DNA from: Phyllobacterium endophyticum
Lineage (GTDB): Bacteria > Pseudomonadota > Alphaproteobacteria > Rhizobiales > Rhizobiaceae
Assembly: GCF_003010935.1 (NCBI RefSeq)
Contig: NZ_PGGN01000008.1
Location: 62,001-126,000 of the forward strand
Direction of reading: 5' to 3'
Length of the DNA stretch: 64,000 nucleotides
Made by a program: the position numbers and the translations under genes. Under the pieces are notes generated by a model. The model worked only from the letters and a program-made list of their open reading frames with translations. It made no database searches and was not told where the DNA came from. Positions 54,500 to 63,600 of this stretch are shown in pieces. The first letter of the stretch is position 1, and the number at the start of each line of letters is the position of its first letter.

Positions 54500-55228
54500 C
54501 TACGCTACGTGTTGCAAGAACGTGCGTAGCCTTTCACTAGGCGGATCGCTCAAAAGTTGATCTGGTTTTCCGTCATGCATGATTCGTCCGCCATCCAGAA
54601 AAAGTAGGCGAGAACCCACGTCTCGGGCGAATCGGATTTCATGGGTGACGATGACCATCGTCATACCTTCTTCGGCCAATTGTCTCATAACCTGAAGAAC
54701 CTCGAAACGAAGTTCCGGATCCAGCGCCGAGGTTGGCTCATCGAAGAGCATTAGTCTCGGTTTGACTGCAAGGGAGCGCGCGATTGCAGTTCGTTGTTGC
54801 TGACCTCCGGAAAGTTCGCTCGGATACGCCCTCATGCGCTCCTTCAGCCCAACCTTGATGAGAAGCGCCTCTGCGATCTCCGCCGCGTCCCTCCAACTCA
54901 CCCCCCTAACCCTGAGGGGGCCAAACATTACATTTTCAAGCGCGGTCAAGTGGGGGAAAAGGTTAAACTGCTGGAACACCATGCCGGCTTCCAACCGGAT
55001 CTTCCGTACTTCTGCTTTGCCACCGCGTACGCTGAGACCGTCAACCACGATATCGCCTTCGCTGACCGTCTCCAGTGCGTTGATACACCGAAGCAGTGTT
55101 GACTTCCCGGATCCGGAAGGACCAATCAGAAAAACTATTTCTTGGGAAGCGATCGATAGATCGATATGTTTGAGGACATCAACGCTGCCGTACCGTTTGA
55201 CGACGCCGGTAATCTCAATGATGCTCAT
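54500..55228 (-). CDS. Polar amino acid ABC ATPase (GlnQ type)
   Basis: A 242-aa ATPase with Walker A FLIGPSGSGKSTLLRCINA, signature SELSGGQQQRTAIARSLA and Walker B RLMLFDEPTSALDPE. It overlaps the permease gene by 4 bp and precedes the amidase gene by 60 bp. Confidence 0.95.
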   Translation of the reverse strand: MSIIEITGVVKRYGSVDVLKHIDLSIASQEIVFLIGPSGSGKSTLLRCINALETVSEGDIVVDGLSVRGGKAEVRKIRLEAGMVFQQFNLFPHLTALENVMFGPLRVRGVSWRDAAEIAEALLIKVGLKERMRAYPSELSGGQQQRTAIARSLAVKPRLMLFDEPTSALDPELRFEVLQVMRQLAEEGMTMVIVTHEIRFARDVGSRLLFLDGGRIMHDGKPDQLLSDPPSERLRTFLQHVA

Positions 55229-55881
55229 GCAATCCTCACGTGTTTTTCTAGCGATTTCAATAGGCTAGCCATGAGGCTGATCATTGCCAAATAAATTATG
55301 GCGACGGCAAACCACACTTCGACCGCGCGGTACGTGTCGGTCATAATTTCCTGGCCGGTTCTGGTCAGTTCGCCGACGCCGATGACGATCAACAATGACG
55401 AGTCCTTGAGACCGATCACGAACTGGTTACCAAGCGCAGGGATCATACGGCGAAACGCCACGGGACCCACGATGTATCTGATTACTTGTCCAAAACGCAG
55501 GCCCATCGCCAGTCCCGCTTCTTGAAGGCCGCGCGGAACGGCGAGCAAGCCTCCTCGTACGATTTCAGCCAGATAAGCGGATGAGTTGATGACCAGTGCC
55601 ACAATGCCGGCGGTCAGGCCATCCAAGCGCACATCCATTAAAGCAGGGAGCCCAAAGAAGATGAACATGATTTGGACAACCATGGGCGTACCGCGGATCA
55701 GACCCACGTAAACCTGTGCAATGCTGGCTATGGGCGTGGGCGCATATGTCAGGATAACGCCCACCATCGCGCCCAGGAGCAGCCCTGCGGGTAGGGAAAC
55801 AAGGGTAACGAAAAGCGTCACCCTCGCTCCATAGAGCAGACCTGGGAAGGACTCAAAAAATGCAGACCAATCGAAGGTCAT
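55225..55881 (-). CDS. Polar amino acid ABC permease (GlnP type)
   Basis: A 218-aa permease with the family pattern YVGLIRGTPMVVQIMFIFFG and EAGLAMGLRFGQVIRYIVGP. It is the only permease gene of this operon, so the channel is probably a homodimer. Confidence 0.93.
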   Translation of the reverse strand: MTFDWSAFFESFPGLLYGARVTLFVTLVSLPAGLLLGAMVGVILTYAPTPIASIAQVYVGLIRGTPMVVQIMFIFFGLPALMDVRLDGLTAGIVALVINSSAYLAEIVRGGLLAVPRGLQEAGLAMGLRFGQVIRYIVGPVAFRRMIPALGNQFVIGLKDSSLLIVIGVGELTRTGQEIMTDTYRAVEVWFAVAIIYLAMISLMASLLKSLEKHVRIA

Positions 55882-55926
55882 GTGTGCGCTCTTTCGTTGG
55901 AGTGCTATGATGTGGAGAGGGGGGCT

Positions 55927-56670
55927 TTAAGACCCTGTCTTCCCAAACCACTTGCGTGACAACGCGTCGTACCGGCCGTCAAGGCGGATCTTCTTCAACG
56001 CGTTGTTAATCGGTTCGACGAGAGAGCTCCCTTTTTGGAGGGCAAAGCCAACCGGATAGTCTTCGCCTGCATGCTCATCCAGAAGCCGCGCCTTCCTCTT
56101 ACCTTCGGTCAGGGCGTAGTATGCCAGGGTTGGATAATCGTAGAGGACGGCGTCGACCCGGCCCGCCTGCAAGGCCAGAAATGCGTCGGTGGCGTTCTGA
56201 AACTGCGTTAGTTCAGCCGACGGGAGATTAGCCTTGATCCATGCCACCTGTGCCGAGCCCGTCATGGCCGCCACATGTTTCGCGTTGAGGTCTGCCAGAG
56301 TCTTGATAGCGCTTGTTTCCGAGACGAGCGCCCCAGTTCCCGCCATGTAATACGGATCGGAGAAATCCACGACTTCCTTGCGCTTCGCGGTGATGAAGAT
56401 GCTGGAAAAGCCGACATCGATGTTCTTGGTCTGGAGAGCTGGAATGAGAGCCGAGAAATCCATGGACCTCGCTTCAAATTTCAGTCCTGCTTCCTTGGCG
56501 ATCTCCACCCAGAGATCGTAAGAAAACCCTGTATATTCTCCTCCCGAGTTGAAGATGAAGGGTTTGTTTGCGGGCTCAAGTCCGACGGTTACGGGTTGAT
56601 CGGCGGCAAAAACGGAGCCAGCAAAAATTGCGGCCGCGAGAGCCGAAGCAAAGAAGATGCGTTTTTTCAT
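55927..56670 (-). CDS. Polar amino acid-binding protein (SBP family 3)
   Basis: A 247-aa periplasmic protein with signal peptide KKRIFFASALAAAIFAGSVFA and family-3 pattern (YTGFSYDLWVEIAKEAGL; DFSALIPALQTKNIDVGFSS; VDFSDPYYMAG). The ATG at 56670 gives a standard signal peptide and has GGGAAC upstream; longer starts add a non-signal tail. It is the first gene of the operon that ends with the amidase. Confidence 0.92.
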   Translation of the reverse strand: MKKRIFFASALAAAIFAGSVFAADQPVTVGLEPANKPFIFNSGGEYTGFSYDLWVEIAKEAGLKFEARSMDFSALIPALQTKNIDVGFSSIFITAKRKEVVDFSDPYYMAGTGALVSETSAIKTLADLNAKHVAAMTGSAQVAWIKANLPSAELTQFQNATDAFLALQAGRVDAVLYDYPTLAYYALTEGKRKARLLDEHAGEDYPVGFALQKGSSLVEPINNALKKIRLDGRYDALSRKWFGKTGS

Positions 56671-56804
56671 AGTAGTTCCCTTTGTTTTCATGTTGGAGGG
56701 GTGCTCGCCTCTGCCGGAACAGAGTTGCGGCCTCACGCAAGCGCCAAAACGTCGATATCGCAGCGCCTGGTTTCTCGTCGCCGCATCGTTTAGCGATGCT
56801 GATA

Positions 56805-56835
56805 TTAACGATAATCGCTAAATTTGGCATGTCAA
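56805..56835 (-). promoter_or_regulatory. Promoter and operator of the second polar-amino-acid operon
   Basis: Leftward TTGACA (56835-56830) with a 16-bp spacer and TATCGT (56813-56808) overlaps the 17-bp near-palindrome TTAACGATAATCGCTAA (56805-56821). A second half-site-like TCGTTTAGCGATG lies at 56787-56799. The overlap with the -10 suggests a repressor. Confidence 0.65.
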
Positions 56836-56839
56836 GTGT

Positions 56840-57387
56840 TGATGTTGGAGGGCAAGACATACGGTGAGATTTACTTCGAGACGTCAGTCAGACCTCATGA
56901 CTGGCTCGCTTTGGGCGGCGCACGCAACGGCTCGAGACGATCATCCACTATCTCGCACGCGATCACTTGGCGAGATCCGAAGGGTTTGGTGGTGACGATC
57001 GAAGTGAACAGTCGGTATCTAACCTCCGATTTGACCATTCGATCAGACAGAGATGATAGCGTTTCCGACGGCGATGTCCCTTTCGACACGTCAACGATTA
57101 ACCAGGCTTTTCTTCGCGTTTCTAGCCAGGCATCAAGCTTTGCCGCCCTGTTCGAGCTGGATTGAAAACCACTGGCGGTTGTGTGGGCGACATCCAGTTC
57201 CGGAAAACTTATCAGGCGTCAGATGTACGGTCTCGCAAAGTTCGATCTGCCGCAGGCCCCGATAGATAGCCGCGACTTATGAATGTAGCTTCAACAAAGT
57301 GCATCAGAGCCAATTCTCGGTGGCAATCAACAGCGATTTGCAACCTCCTTGTCGCGGACCTGATTCAGGACGCCAGCCGTCAATCTG
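56840..57387. other. Gap between divergent ABC operons, no gene recognised
   Basis: About 550 bp with a 113-codon frame (56824-57165) that shows no family features and no good ribosome site, and shorter frames on the other strand. It could be the remains of a regulator gene, but nothing in it supports that. Confidence 0.45.
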
Positions 57388-57419
57388 TTGACACCGTACC
57401 GATTAACGATTATCGCTAA
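57388..57419 (+). promoter_or_regulatory. Promoter and operator of the PotABCD-type operon
   Basis: TTGACA (57388-57393), 17-bp spacer, TATCGC (57411-57416), overlapped by the near-palindrome TTAACGATTATCGCTAA (57403-57419). The layout is the same as at the two polar-amino-acid operons. Confidence 0.65.
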
Positions 57420-57520
57420 TACTAATAACGTCGAACTGACAGTCGCGTCTTTGAAGGGGACTAACGGATGCTGGGGTTTAGCGAGCAATCATTTTATTTG
57501 TCGACTCGTACGGTAAACTG

Positions 57521-58498
57521 ATGAGCGACATTCGACTGAGCAAAATTCGTAAGGACTATGGTATATTCACGGCAGTCGCCGACGTAGACCTCCATGTGGT
57601 TAATGGTGAATTCCTCACGATCCTCGGGCCAAGCGGTTCGGGCAAAACCACGTTACTGGCCTTGATCGCGGGGCTCTCGGGTCCAACCGGCGGCCAAATG
57701 CACATTGGCAGCCAAGACGTCACCTACACGCCTCCGCAAGGAAGGAATATTGGGCTCGTGTTTCAGTCATACGCGCTTTTTCCCCATATGACTGTCGCTG
57801 AGAATGTTGCCTTTCCTTTGGAAGTTCGTAAATGGTCTCGCAGTAAGAAAGACGAAGCCGTTGGCCGAGTTTTGCAGATGATGCAACTGGGCGCTCTCTC
57901 AAGCCGGAAGCCGTCGCAACTGTCGGGGGGTCAGCAACAGCGAGTAGCGTTAGCGCGAGCAATCGTGTTCCAGCCCAACATCCTGCTGCTCGATGAACCC
58001 TTGGGGGCGCTCGACAAAAAACTCAGGGAAGAGCTTCAGGTCGAACTCAAGCAGTTGCAGCGCCGTCTTGGAATTACGACGCTGCTGGTCACCCATGACC
58101 AGGAAGAGGCCCTGTCTATGGGAGATAGGGTGATGATTCTGAACGAAGGCAAGGTCCAGCAAATTGCAACGCCGGAAATCGCCTATCTTCAACCCGCTAA
58201 CCGCTTCGTTGCCGAGTTCCTCGGTACCGCCAACATCGTATCAGTGTCGGACGGTAGCAGCAGGAAAGGCATATTGCGTCCCGAACGTCTGCTCCTGCGC
58301 ACCTCAGCTGGGACTAATAAAGGGGTGGCTACCGTGGTAAGCGACCTCGTCTATCTAGGCCAAACGGTAAGATATTATCTCTCCGCCGCTGACGGCACCT
58401 CCTTCATCGCGGTGCGGCCATTTGTCGGACCAAAATTCGCTCTTGGTTCTGCTGTTAACGTATCTTGGACCGAGGAGGATGTCTGGCCAATCGACTAA
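57521..58498 (+). CDS. ABC ATPase, PotA-like (polyamine/CUT1 type)
   Basis: A 325-aa ATPase with Walker A TILGPSGSGKTTLLALI, signature SQLSGGQQQRVALARAIV, Walker B ILLLDEPLGALDKKL, and a C-terminal TOBE-like domain (LRPERLLLRTSAG). It is the first gene of an ATPase, binding protein, two-permease operon. Confidence 0.94.
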   Translation: MSDIRLSKIRKDYGIFTAVADVDLHVVNGEFLTILGPSGSGKTTLLALIAGLSGPTGGQMHIGSQDVTYTPPQGRNIGLVFQSYALFPHMTVAENVAFPLEVRKWSRSKKDEAVGRVLQMMQLGALSSRKPSQLSGGQQQRVALARAIVFQPNILLLDEPLGALDKKLREELQVELKQLQRRLGITTLLVTHDQEEALSMGDRVMILNEGKVQQIATPEIAYLQPANRFVAEFLGTANIVSVSDGSSRKGILRPERLLLRTSAGTNKGVATVVSDLVYLGQTVRYYLSAADGTSFIAVRPFVGPKFALGSAVNVSWTEEDVWPID

Positions 58499-58539
58499 GC
58501 ATATTGATCAAACATTCAACAAAAGAAAAGGGGAATTAC

Positions 58540-59568
58540 ATGCACAGAAGAAGTTTCAATAAAATGGTGGTTGCGGCGGCTGTTGCAACTTTGGCGCATA
58601 AAGTGACCGGCGCAAACGCCGCAGTCGATGAATTGCGCTTGATCGAAGGCGGCGGTCTTAATGGCGACGCGATCGACGCGGCTTATAGTAAAGCGTTCAC
58701 GGCCAAGACCGGTATCAACGTGGTTCGCGAAAGTCCAAATCCTTTCGGTAAACTGCGTGCGCTCGTAGAGAGTAAAGATTCCTCCGTAACCTTGTACGAG
58801 CTTGGTACTGCATCCCTGCAGCAGGCGAAAGCCCTTGGTCTTCTCGAAAAACTGGATTGGGAGAAAATTGCTCCCCTCCCTATGTTTCCCGAAGCTCGTG
58901 ACGATTATGGGATGGGATATCAGTATTATTCAACGCTCATGTGCTGGCGAAAAGGTGAAAAGCCGCTCAAGACATGGGCGGATTTCTTCAATCCGAAAGA
59001 CTACCCAGGCAAGCGCGCGTTGGCCGACGATCCGGTCTACGCTCTACCGGCCGCTTTGTTAGCAGCTGGCGTCCCAATCGGCAAATTGTTTCCGCTCGAC
59101 GTGGATCTGGCCTTTCAAAAACTCGAAGAGATCAAGTCGAGCGTTTCGGTTTGGTGGAAAGCCGGGGCACAGCCGCCACAACTCCTTCGGGATAACGAAG
59201 TCCAATACGCGAATGCGTACTCAGGTCGGGTTGTCGGTCAAGAGGGCATCGATTTTACCTACAATCAAGCGAATCTCAGCATTGGGTATCTCACGGTTGT
59301 AAAGGGTTCACCTCCTGAAAGCGTGGAAGCTGCGTATAAATTCCTTCACGAAACGACGGATCCGGCAAACCAGTTAATTGCCGCAAAGGTGCTCCCATAC
59401 TCTGGCAATTCGCCTGATTTCGAAAAGCTCCTCACGGCTGAACAGTTGCCGTCGTTCCCGACGACTGCTTCGAACAAGCAGGTGCAGCATTTCAGTGACC
59501 AGGCATGGTGGTTGGACAATGCAGCGACCGTTCAAACGCGTTGGCAGGAATTTGCGCTAAATCGTTAA
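58540..59568 (+). CDS. PotD-like solute-binding protein
   Basis: A 342-aa extracytoplasmic binding protein with an N-terminal RRSFNK motif followed by VVAAAVATLAHKVTGANA, which looks like a twin-arginine signal. The body has PotD/family-1 patterns (FFNPKDYPGKRALADDP; GIDFTYNQANLSIGYLTVVKGSP). AAAAGGGG precedes the ATG at 58540. The ligand, a polyamine, opine or amino-acid derivative, is not determined. Confidence 0.9.
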   Translation: MHRRSFNKMVVAAAVATLAHKVTGANAAVDELRLIEGGGLNGDAIDAAYSKAFTAKTGINVVRESPNPFGKLRALVESKDSSVTLYELGTASLQQAKALGLLEKLDWEKIAPLPMFPEARDDYGMGYQYYSTLMCWRKGEKPLKTWADFFNPKDYPGKRALADDPVYALPAALLAAGVPIGKLFPLDVDLAFQKLEEIKSSVSVWWKAGAQPPQLLRDNEVQYANAYSGRVVGQEGIDFTYNQANLSIGYLTVVKGSPPESVEAAYKFLHETTDPANQLIAAKVLPYSGNSPDFEKLLTAEQLPSFPTTASNKQVQHFSDQAWWLDNAATVQTRWQEFALNR

Positions 59569-59593
59569 TGCGATTTGGTGGGAGGGTGCATCA

Positions 59594-60451
59594 ATGGCTA
59601 CCGTATCGCATACGCAGACCTACAGACGAAAATCCTGGGGAGCAGTTTTTTTCATCCTGCCGCTTCTCATCCTAGTGGTCATCGGGTTCGACATTCCGAT
59701 AGTCACGATTTTCAACTATAGCATCTCGAGTGCGGACGGATACTCACTCGACAACTTTTACGAGTTGGTGACCACGCCGGTTTTCGCAAAAGTAGCATTG
59801 AACACCCTCCGAATAACCGTAATGACAACGGTGATCGTTGCGATCGCCGGGTACATTCTTGCGTACTGGATTTCCACACTACCCAAAACCGGCAGAATGA
59901 TCGCGCTTGCGCTTGTCGTTCTGCCATTTTGGATCAGTGTCCTCGTCCGTACCTACGCATGGATCGTCGTTCTCGGTAACGCCGGGATTGTAAATAAGAC
60001 TCTTCAGTCCTTAGGGCTTACTGCCGCACCAATCAGCTTCCTTTATAATGATCTCGGCGTGACAATTGGCATGGCCAATATCCAGCTTCCACTCCTGGTA
60101 TTGCCGCTTTACGCTGCATTAATCCGGGTCGACCAACGCCACATGCAGGCCGCAGCTTCTCTCGGAGCATCAAAACGGGTGATCTTCTGGAGGGTGTTTT
60201 TCCCGCAAACGTTAAAAGCATATCTAGCCGGCATTATGCTGGTCACGATCGTTAGCATCGGCTTCTACATCACTCCGGCTATTCTGGGTGGTGGCCGTGT
60301 GCCCATGATGTCTAACGTCATCGAGACGTATATAAACACTGTCCCGAGATGGGAGTTAGCAAGCGCTATCGCGGTCATTCTTCTATTCGTAACTCTTGGC
60401 CTTTTCGCGATCTATAGACGCCTAGAAAACAGAACTGGAGATGAGCTATGA
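59594..60451 (+). CDS. ABC permease, PotB type
   Basis: A 285-aa permease with six helices and the coupling loop QAAASLGASKRVIFWRVFFPQT. The region LVVLPFWISVLVRTYAWIVVLG is typical of PotB. It overlaps the PotC-type gene by 4 bp. Confidence 0.94.
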   Translation: MATVSHTQTYRRKSWGAVFFILPLLILVVIGFDIPIVTIFNYSISSADGYSLDNFYELVTTPVFAKVALNTLRITVMTTVIVAIAGYILAYWISTLPKTGRMIALALVVLPFWISVLVRTYAWIVVLGNAGIVNKTLQSLGLTAAPISFLYNDLGVTIGMANIQLPLLVLPLYAALIRVDQRHMQAAASLGASKRVIFWRVFFPQTLKAYLAGIMLVTIVSIGFYITPAILGGGRVPMMSNVIETYINTVPRWELASAIAVILLFVTLGLFAIYRRLENRTGDEL

Positions 60452-61227
60452 CCCCAAACTACGCTGTACGAACGGTTGCGATCGTCACTCTGGGCTTTCT
60501 GATCCTGCCCGTGATCATCGTTATCCCGATGTCTTTCTCTTCAGCTAGTTCGATGAGCTTTCCTCCTCCGGGACTGTCGTTGCGATGGTATAGCTCGTTC
60601 TTTGGTAGTTCGGTTTGGGTTTCTGCAACGATCACATCAGCTGTCCTTGCATTGATTTCATCGACATTGGGACTTCTTCTCGGGTCAATGGCTTCTTATG
60701 GGCTCTGCAGGCGCCGCATCATGCAACGAGGCATTATTGAGAGCAATTTTATGGCTCCAATGATACTGCCCACGATCATCACTGCCGTAGCCCTCTATAT
60801 CGCCTTTGCAAAAATCGGCCTACTTGGCACGTTAATCGGCTTGGTGATGGCGCACACGATCTTACTAGTCCCCTACGTGATGGTCGTCATGAACGTTGCA
60901 TTTCGCTCGTTCGATTTACGTCAGGAACAGGTATCGTGGACCATGGGGGCATCATGGTACACCACGATGCGTCGGGTCGTGTTACCGCAACTTGGGCCCA
61001 ACCTGTTTGCTGCTTGGGTCTTTGCATTCGTTCATAGTTTCGATGAAGTCGTTGTTACATCCTTCATCGCAGGGACCTACAACACTGTTCCAAAACAGAT
61101 GTTCAGCGAACTGATCTTGGAAATATCACCAACCATCACCGCAGTTGCAACCCTCTTGATTGCATTCACCGTTGCTTCCCTGGCGGGCGCGACTCTGATC
61201 ATGAAGCGATCGGTTCAAACCGTTTGA
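60448..61227 (+). CDS. ABC permease, PotC type
   Basis: A 259-aa permease with the PotC pattern (MSFSSASSMSFPPPGLSLRWY near residue 28; FAPMILPTIITAVALY-like stretch; TMGASWYTTMRRVVLPQLGP; FVHSFDEVVVTSFIAG). It completes the transporter. Confidence 0.94.
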   Translation: MTPNYAVRTVAIVTLGFLILPVIIVIPMSFSSASSMSFPPPGLSLRWYSSFFGSSVWVSATITSAVLALISSTLGLLLGSMASYGLCRRRIMQRGIIESNFMAPMILPTIITAVALYIAFAKIGLLGTLIGLVMAHTILLVPYVMVVMNVAFRSFDLRQEQVSWTMGASWYTTMRRVVLPQLGPNLFAAWVFAFVHSFDEVVVTSFIAGTYNTVPKQMFSELILEISPTITAVATLLIAFTVASLAGATLIMKRSVQTV

Positions 61228-61254
61228 CGGTAAAGCAATTCACGGAGGTAAATG

Positions 61255-61632
61255 ATGCCGAGCACTAAATTGATAACGGGCACCTGGGCGAAATCGCGAT
61301 CGCAGGCGCTGCTGGAGGCCCTGCAGCGGTCTATTGTCACCGGGCTTGAAGTCCCTGAGGACGATCGCGATATTATCGCTGAATTTATCGAGTCCGAGAA
61401 TCGCATTGTGCCGTCGGGCCATGACCGAGAAAAATATACTCGCATTGAGATTCTACTTTATAGTGGCCGGGAATTAGCTACGAAACGGCGGCTCTACACT
61501 GAGGTCATCAACGAGTTAACAGCGTTTGGTCTGCCCAAGGAAGAAATTAAGGTAATCTTGGTAGAAATGCCGTGCGATAATTGGGGTATACGGGGCGGAA
61601 TACCGGGATCTGAGGTCGACAGCGCCGCTTAA
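61255..61632 (+). CDS. Tautomerase-superfamily protein
   Basis: A 125-aa protein with the fold pattern of tautomerases (FIESENRIVPSGHDREKY; RIEILLYSGRELATKRRLY; VEMPCDNWGIRGGIP), close to the group that includes 4-oxalocrotonate-type isomerases. Two ATGs lie in tandem (61252 and 61255). The second gives Met-Pro, exposing the catalytic Pro-1 that the family needs, so I start there; GGAGG is 8 bases upstream. It is the last gene of the PotABCD-type operon and may isomerise a product of the imported compound. Confidence 0.85.
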   Translation: MPSTKLITGTWAKSRSQALLEALQRSIVTGLEVPEDDRDIIAEFIESENRIVPSGHDREKYTRIEILLYSGRELATKRRLYTEVINELTAFGLPKEEIKVILVEMPCDNWGIRGGIPGSEVDSAA

Positions 61633-61899
61633 GAAGACGGCAGGGCGGCACCTCATTGGATGAATTTGTCATCTAGAGCTGGTGGGATAATGAACCGAGA
61701 CCCAGGTGCGATCTTCGTCCACGCACCCCTCATCAAGGTTAGTTTTCCGGCGAGCGCCACTATTTATCGTCGTGCAACCTTTTCGCTTGAAGCATTCGTG
61801 AAATCCAGTAGTTGCATCGTCTTGGCCGTCTCGATAGAGGTCGATAAAGGGGAGCGATACTCAAACCTCCTTACAGAAGGTCCCCCGTTTGAAGGGAGA

Positions 61900-62346
61900 C
61901 TAGCCACTAAGGCAAACACTCACAATGACCTGCAGCTCGACTGGAGCGTTCGAAGGCAACGAACTCACTCCAATTGCTGTCCTCGAACCGACGCCCTTCT
62001 GGCCGAGATTGTCGCGGAAATATGCAGAAGCAAAATCTGCAATACGGGAATGGTCGTTAAAACCCACTGGGGCGTTGACGTAAACCGTCAAGCTGACCAC
62101 TTCGCAGATTATTTCGCCCTCCCGGAGTTGTGTCGCGGCAGCCGCAAGCGCGTTGCCTGCTGCCTGCCGAACGGCCTGGCTATACTCATCGATGGACTTA
62201 TCAGGATCGATTTGACCAGTATGGATCAACGCGCCGGCCTTTCGGGGCGTCATTCCTGAGACATAAATGATATCGTTTCGCCGTGTGGCCACGTCATAGA
62301 GACCCTGCGAGCGTGGCGTATTGGCGTCGATGTTTGGCGCGCTCAT
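61900..62346 (-). CDS. RidA-family protein
   Basis: A 148-aa RidA/YjgF homologue, somewhat longer than the canonical type, with IIYVSGMTPRKAGALIHTGQI and SRTAIGVSSLPSNAPVELQVIV. The arginine of the imine site appears as R in SRTAIGV. It overlaps the aminotransferase gene (ATGA) and is third in a dehydratase, aminotransferase, RidA operon, where PLP enzymes would release imines. Confidence 0.9.
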   Translation of the reverse strand: MSAPNIDANTPRSQGLYDVATRRNDIIYVSGMTPRKAGALIHTGQIDPDKSIDEYSQAVRQAAGNALAAAATQLREGEIICEVVSLTVYVNAPVGFNDHSRIADFASAYFRDNLGQKGVGSRTAIGVSSLPSNAPVELQVIVSVCLSG

Positions 62347-63554
62347 TTTTTGTAACGCTCGACGAGTTCAACCAATCGTTTGACGGCTGCGACAGCCGCA
62401 GTGTGATCCTGGGAGAAGTTCAGACGAACGCTGTCCAGGGAATGCGGGCCGAACTCGCTACCCGGCGTCGCAATGACGCCTGTCTGATGTCTCAGAAGCT
62501 TCACGAAATCATGGGGTCCGACCTCCAGCGCGGGGAGTTTCGGGAAAAGGTAGCTGCCGGCCTGGGGCACGCGCACTGGCAGGCCGGCACCGCGGAAGGT
62601 TGATACCAGGTCATCGCGAATTGCTTGATGCAGTCTAATCCGCTCCTCCATCCAGCCGCTCGGCTCATTGAACCAGGTATTGAGTACCGCCTGATTGTAG
62701 CCCGATGCGCGCAGCGAAACGATGGCTTGAAGCTTTTCCATTCGCTCGATCAGATGGGCGCTCCCAAAGGCAGCGCCGAGACGGTAGCCGCTTAGCGATT
62801 CGGACTTCGACGGCCCCATGATGGTAATCAGGTTGTTGGGTCTCTCGCTTAGCGCGCGAAGGTGCGTGTATGAAGTTCCTTCATAGCGCAGGCGAGAATA
62901 AAGCTGATCTACAATCACCGTTGCGCCGTAAGCTTTGGCGAGCTTTGCAATCGCTTCAATCTCGGTTTTGGAATAAACCACCCCGGTCGGGTTGTTCGGG
63001 TTTGAAAAGACAAACACTTTCGCGCCAGCTTCGAAAGCCTGCTCTAACTCGTTGAGATTGATCCCGGCATCATGGTCCTTGCCCTCATAGCCAAGGATGA
63101 CGGGGACCATTTCGCCGCCAAAGAACTGGACGAGCTTGCGGTTAGCAAAATAGTCCGGCTGGACGATGGCGACTTTGTCGCCATTCGTCACCGTCGCCGC
63201 AACAGCAAGGAATAGGGCACCCTGGGTGCCGGGCGTGATGATTAGCTCTTCGTTGGCGTCAACCGGCGCACCGGTGAAAGCGCCCACCCGTCCGGCCACG
63301 ACACTGCGGATCGAGGCACTGCCACGATATTCGGTGTAGGCCTGCTTGCCGCCAGCATGCACCCCGTCAGCAAAGGCATCGAAGGAGCCAGGCGTGGGTT
63401 CAAAGGCGTCAACGTCACCGTGGGAAAAATCCACGGGCGTTCCAATCAGTGTCCCACCTTTCATCTGGTGCGTGATATTGTCAGCCTTGCTGCGCATCTC
63501 TTGCCCAGGTGCATTATCGGTGGCCAACGTCATGAACTTGTCTTCGATCAACAT
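62343..63554 (-). CDS. PLP-dependent aminotransferase, class I/II
   Basis: A 403-aa fold-type-I enzyme. SNPNNPTG binds the substrate carboxylate region, and the PLP lysine is in TIMGPSKSESLSGYRLG. The start at 63554 has AGGAAG upstream; a longer frame overlaps the dehydratase gene. It interconverts amino and 2-oxo acids; the substrate is not apparent. Confidence 0.92.
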   Translation of the reverse strand: MLIEDKFMTLATDNAPGQEMRSKADNITHQMKGGTLIGTPVDFSHGDVDAFEPTPGSFDAFADGVHAGGKQAYTEYRGSASIRSVVAGRVGAFTGAPVDANEELIITPGTQGALFLAVAATVTNGDKVAIVQPDYFANRKLVQFFGGEMVPVILGYEGKDHDAGINLNELEQAFEAGAKVFVFSNPNNPTGVVYSKTEIEAIAKLAKAYGATVIVDQLYSRLRYEGTSYTHLRALSERPNNLITIMGPSKSESLSGYRLGAAFGSAHLIERMEKLQAIVSLRASGYNQAVLNTWFNEPSGWMEERIRLHQAIRDDLVSTFRGAGLPVRVPQAGSYLFPKLPALEVGPHDFVKLLRHQTGVIATPGSEFGPHSLDSVRLNFSQDHTAAVAAVKRLVELVERYKK

Positions 63555-63600
63555 CTTGAATTCTTCCTCTTGGACTTTGAGAACTTGGTTCCAAAAATGG

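Noticed and set aside
56824-57165. A possible small gene between the divergent ABC operons
   Set aside because: It starts beside the leftward promoter, lacks a ribosome site and resembles no family; kept as an unassigned gap.
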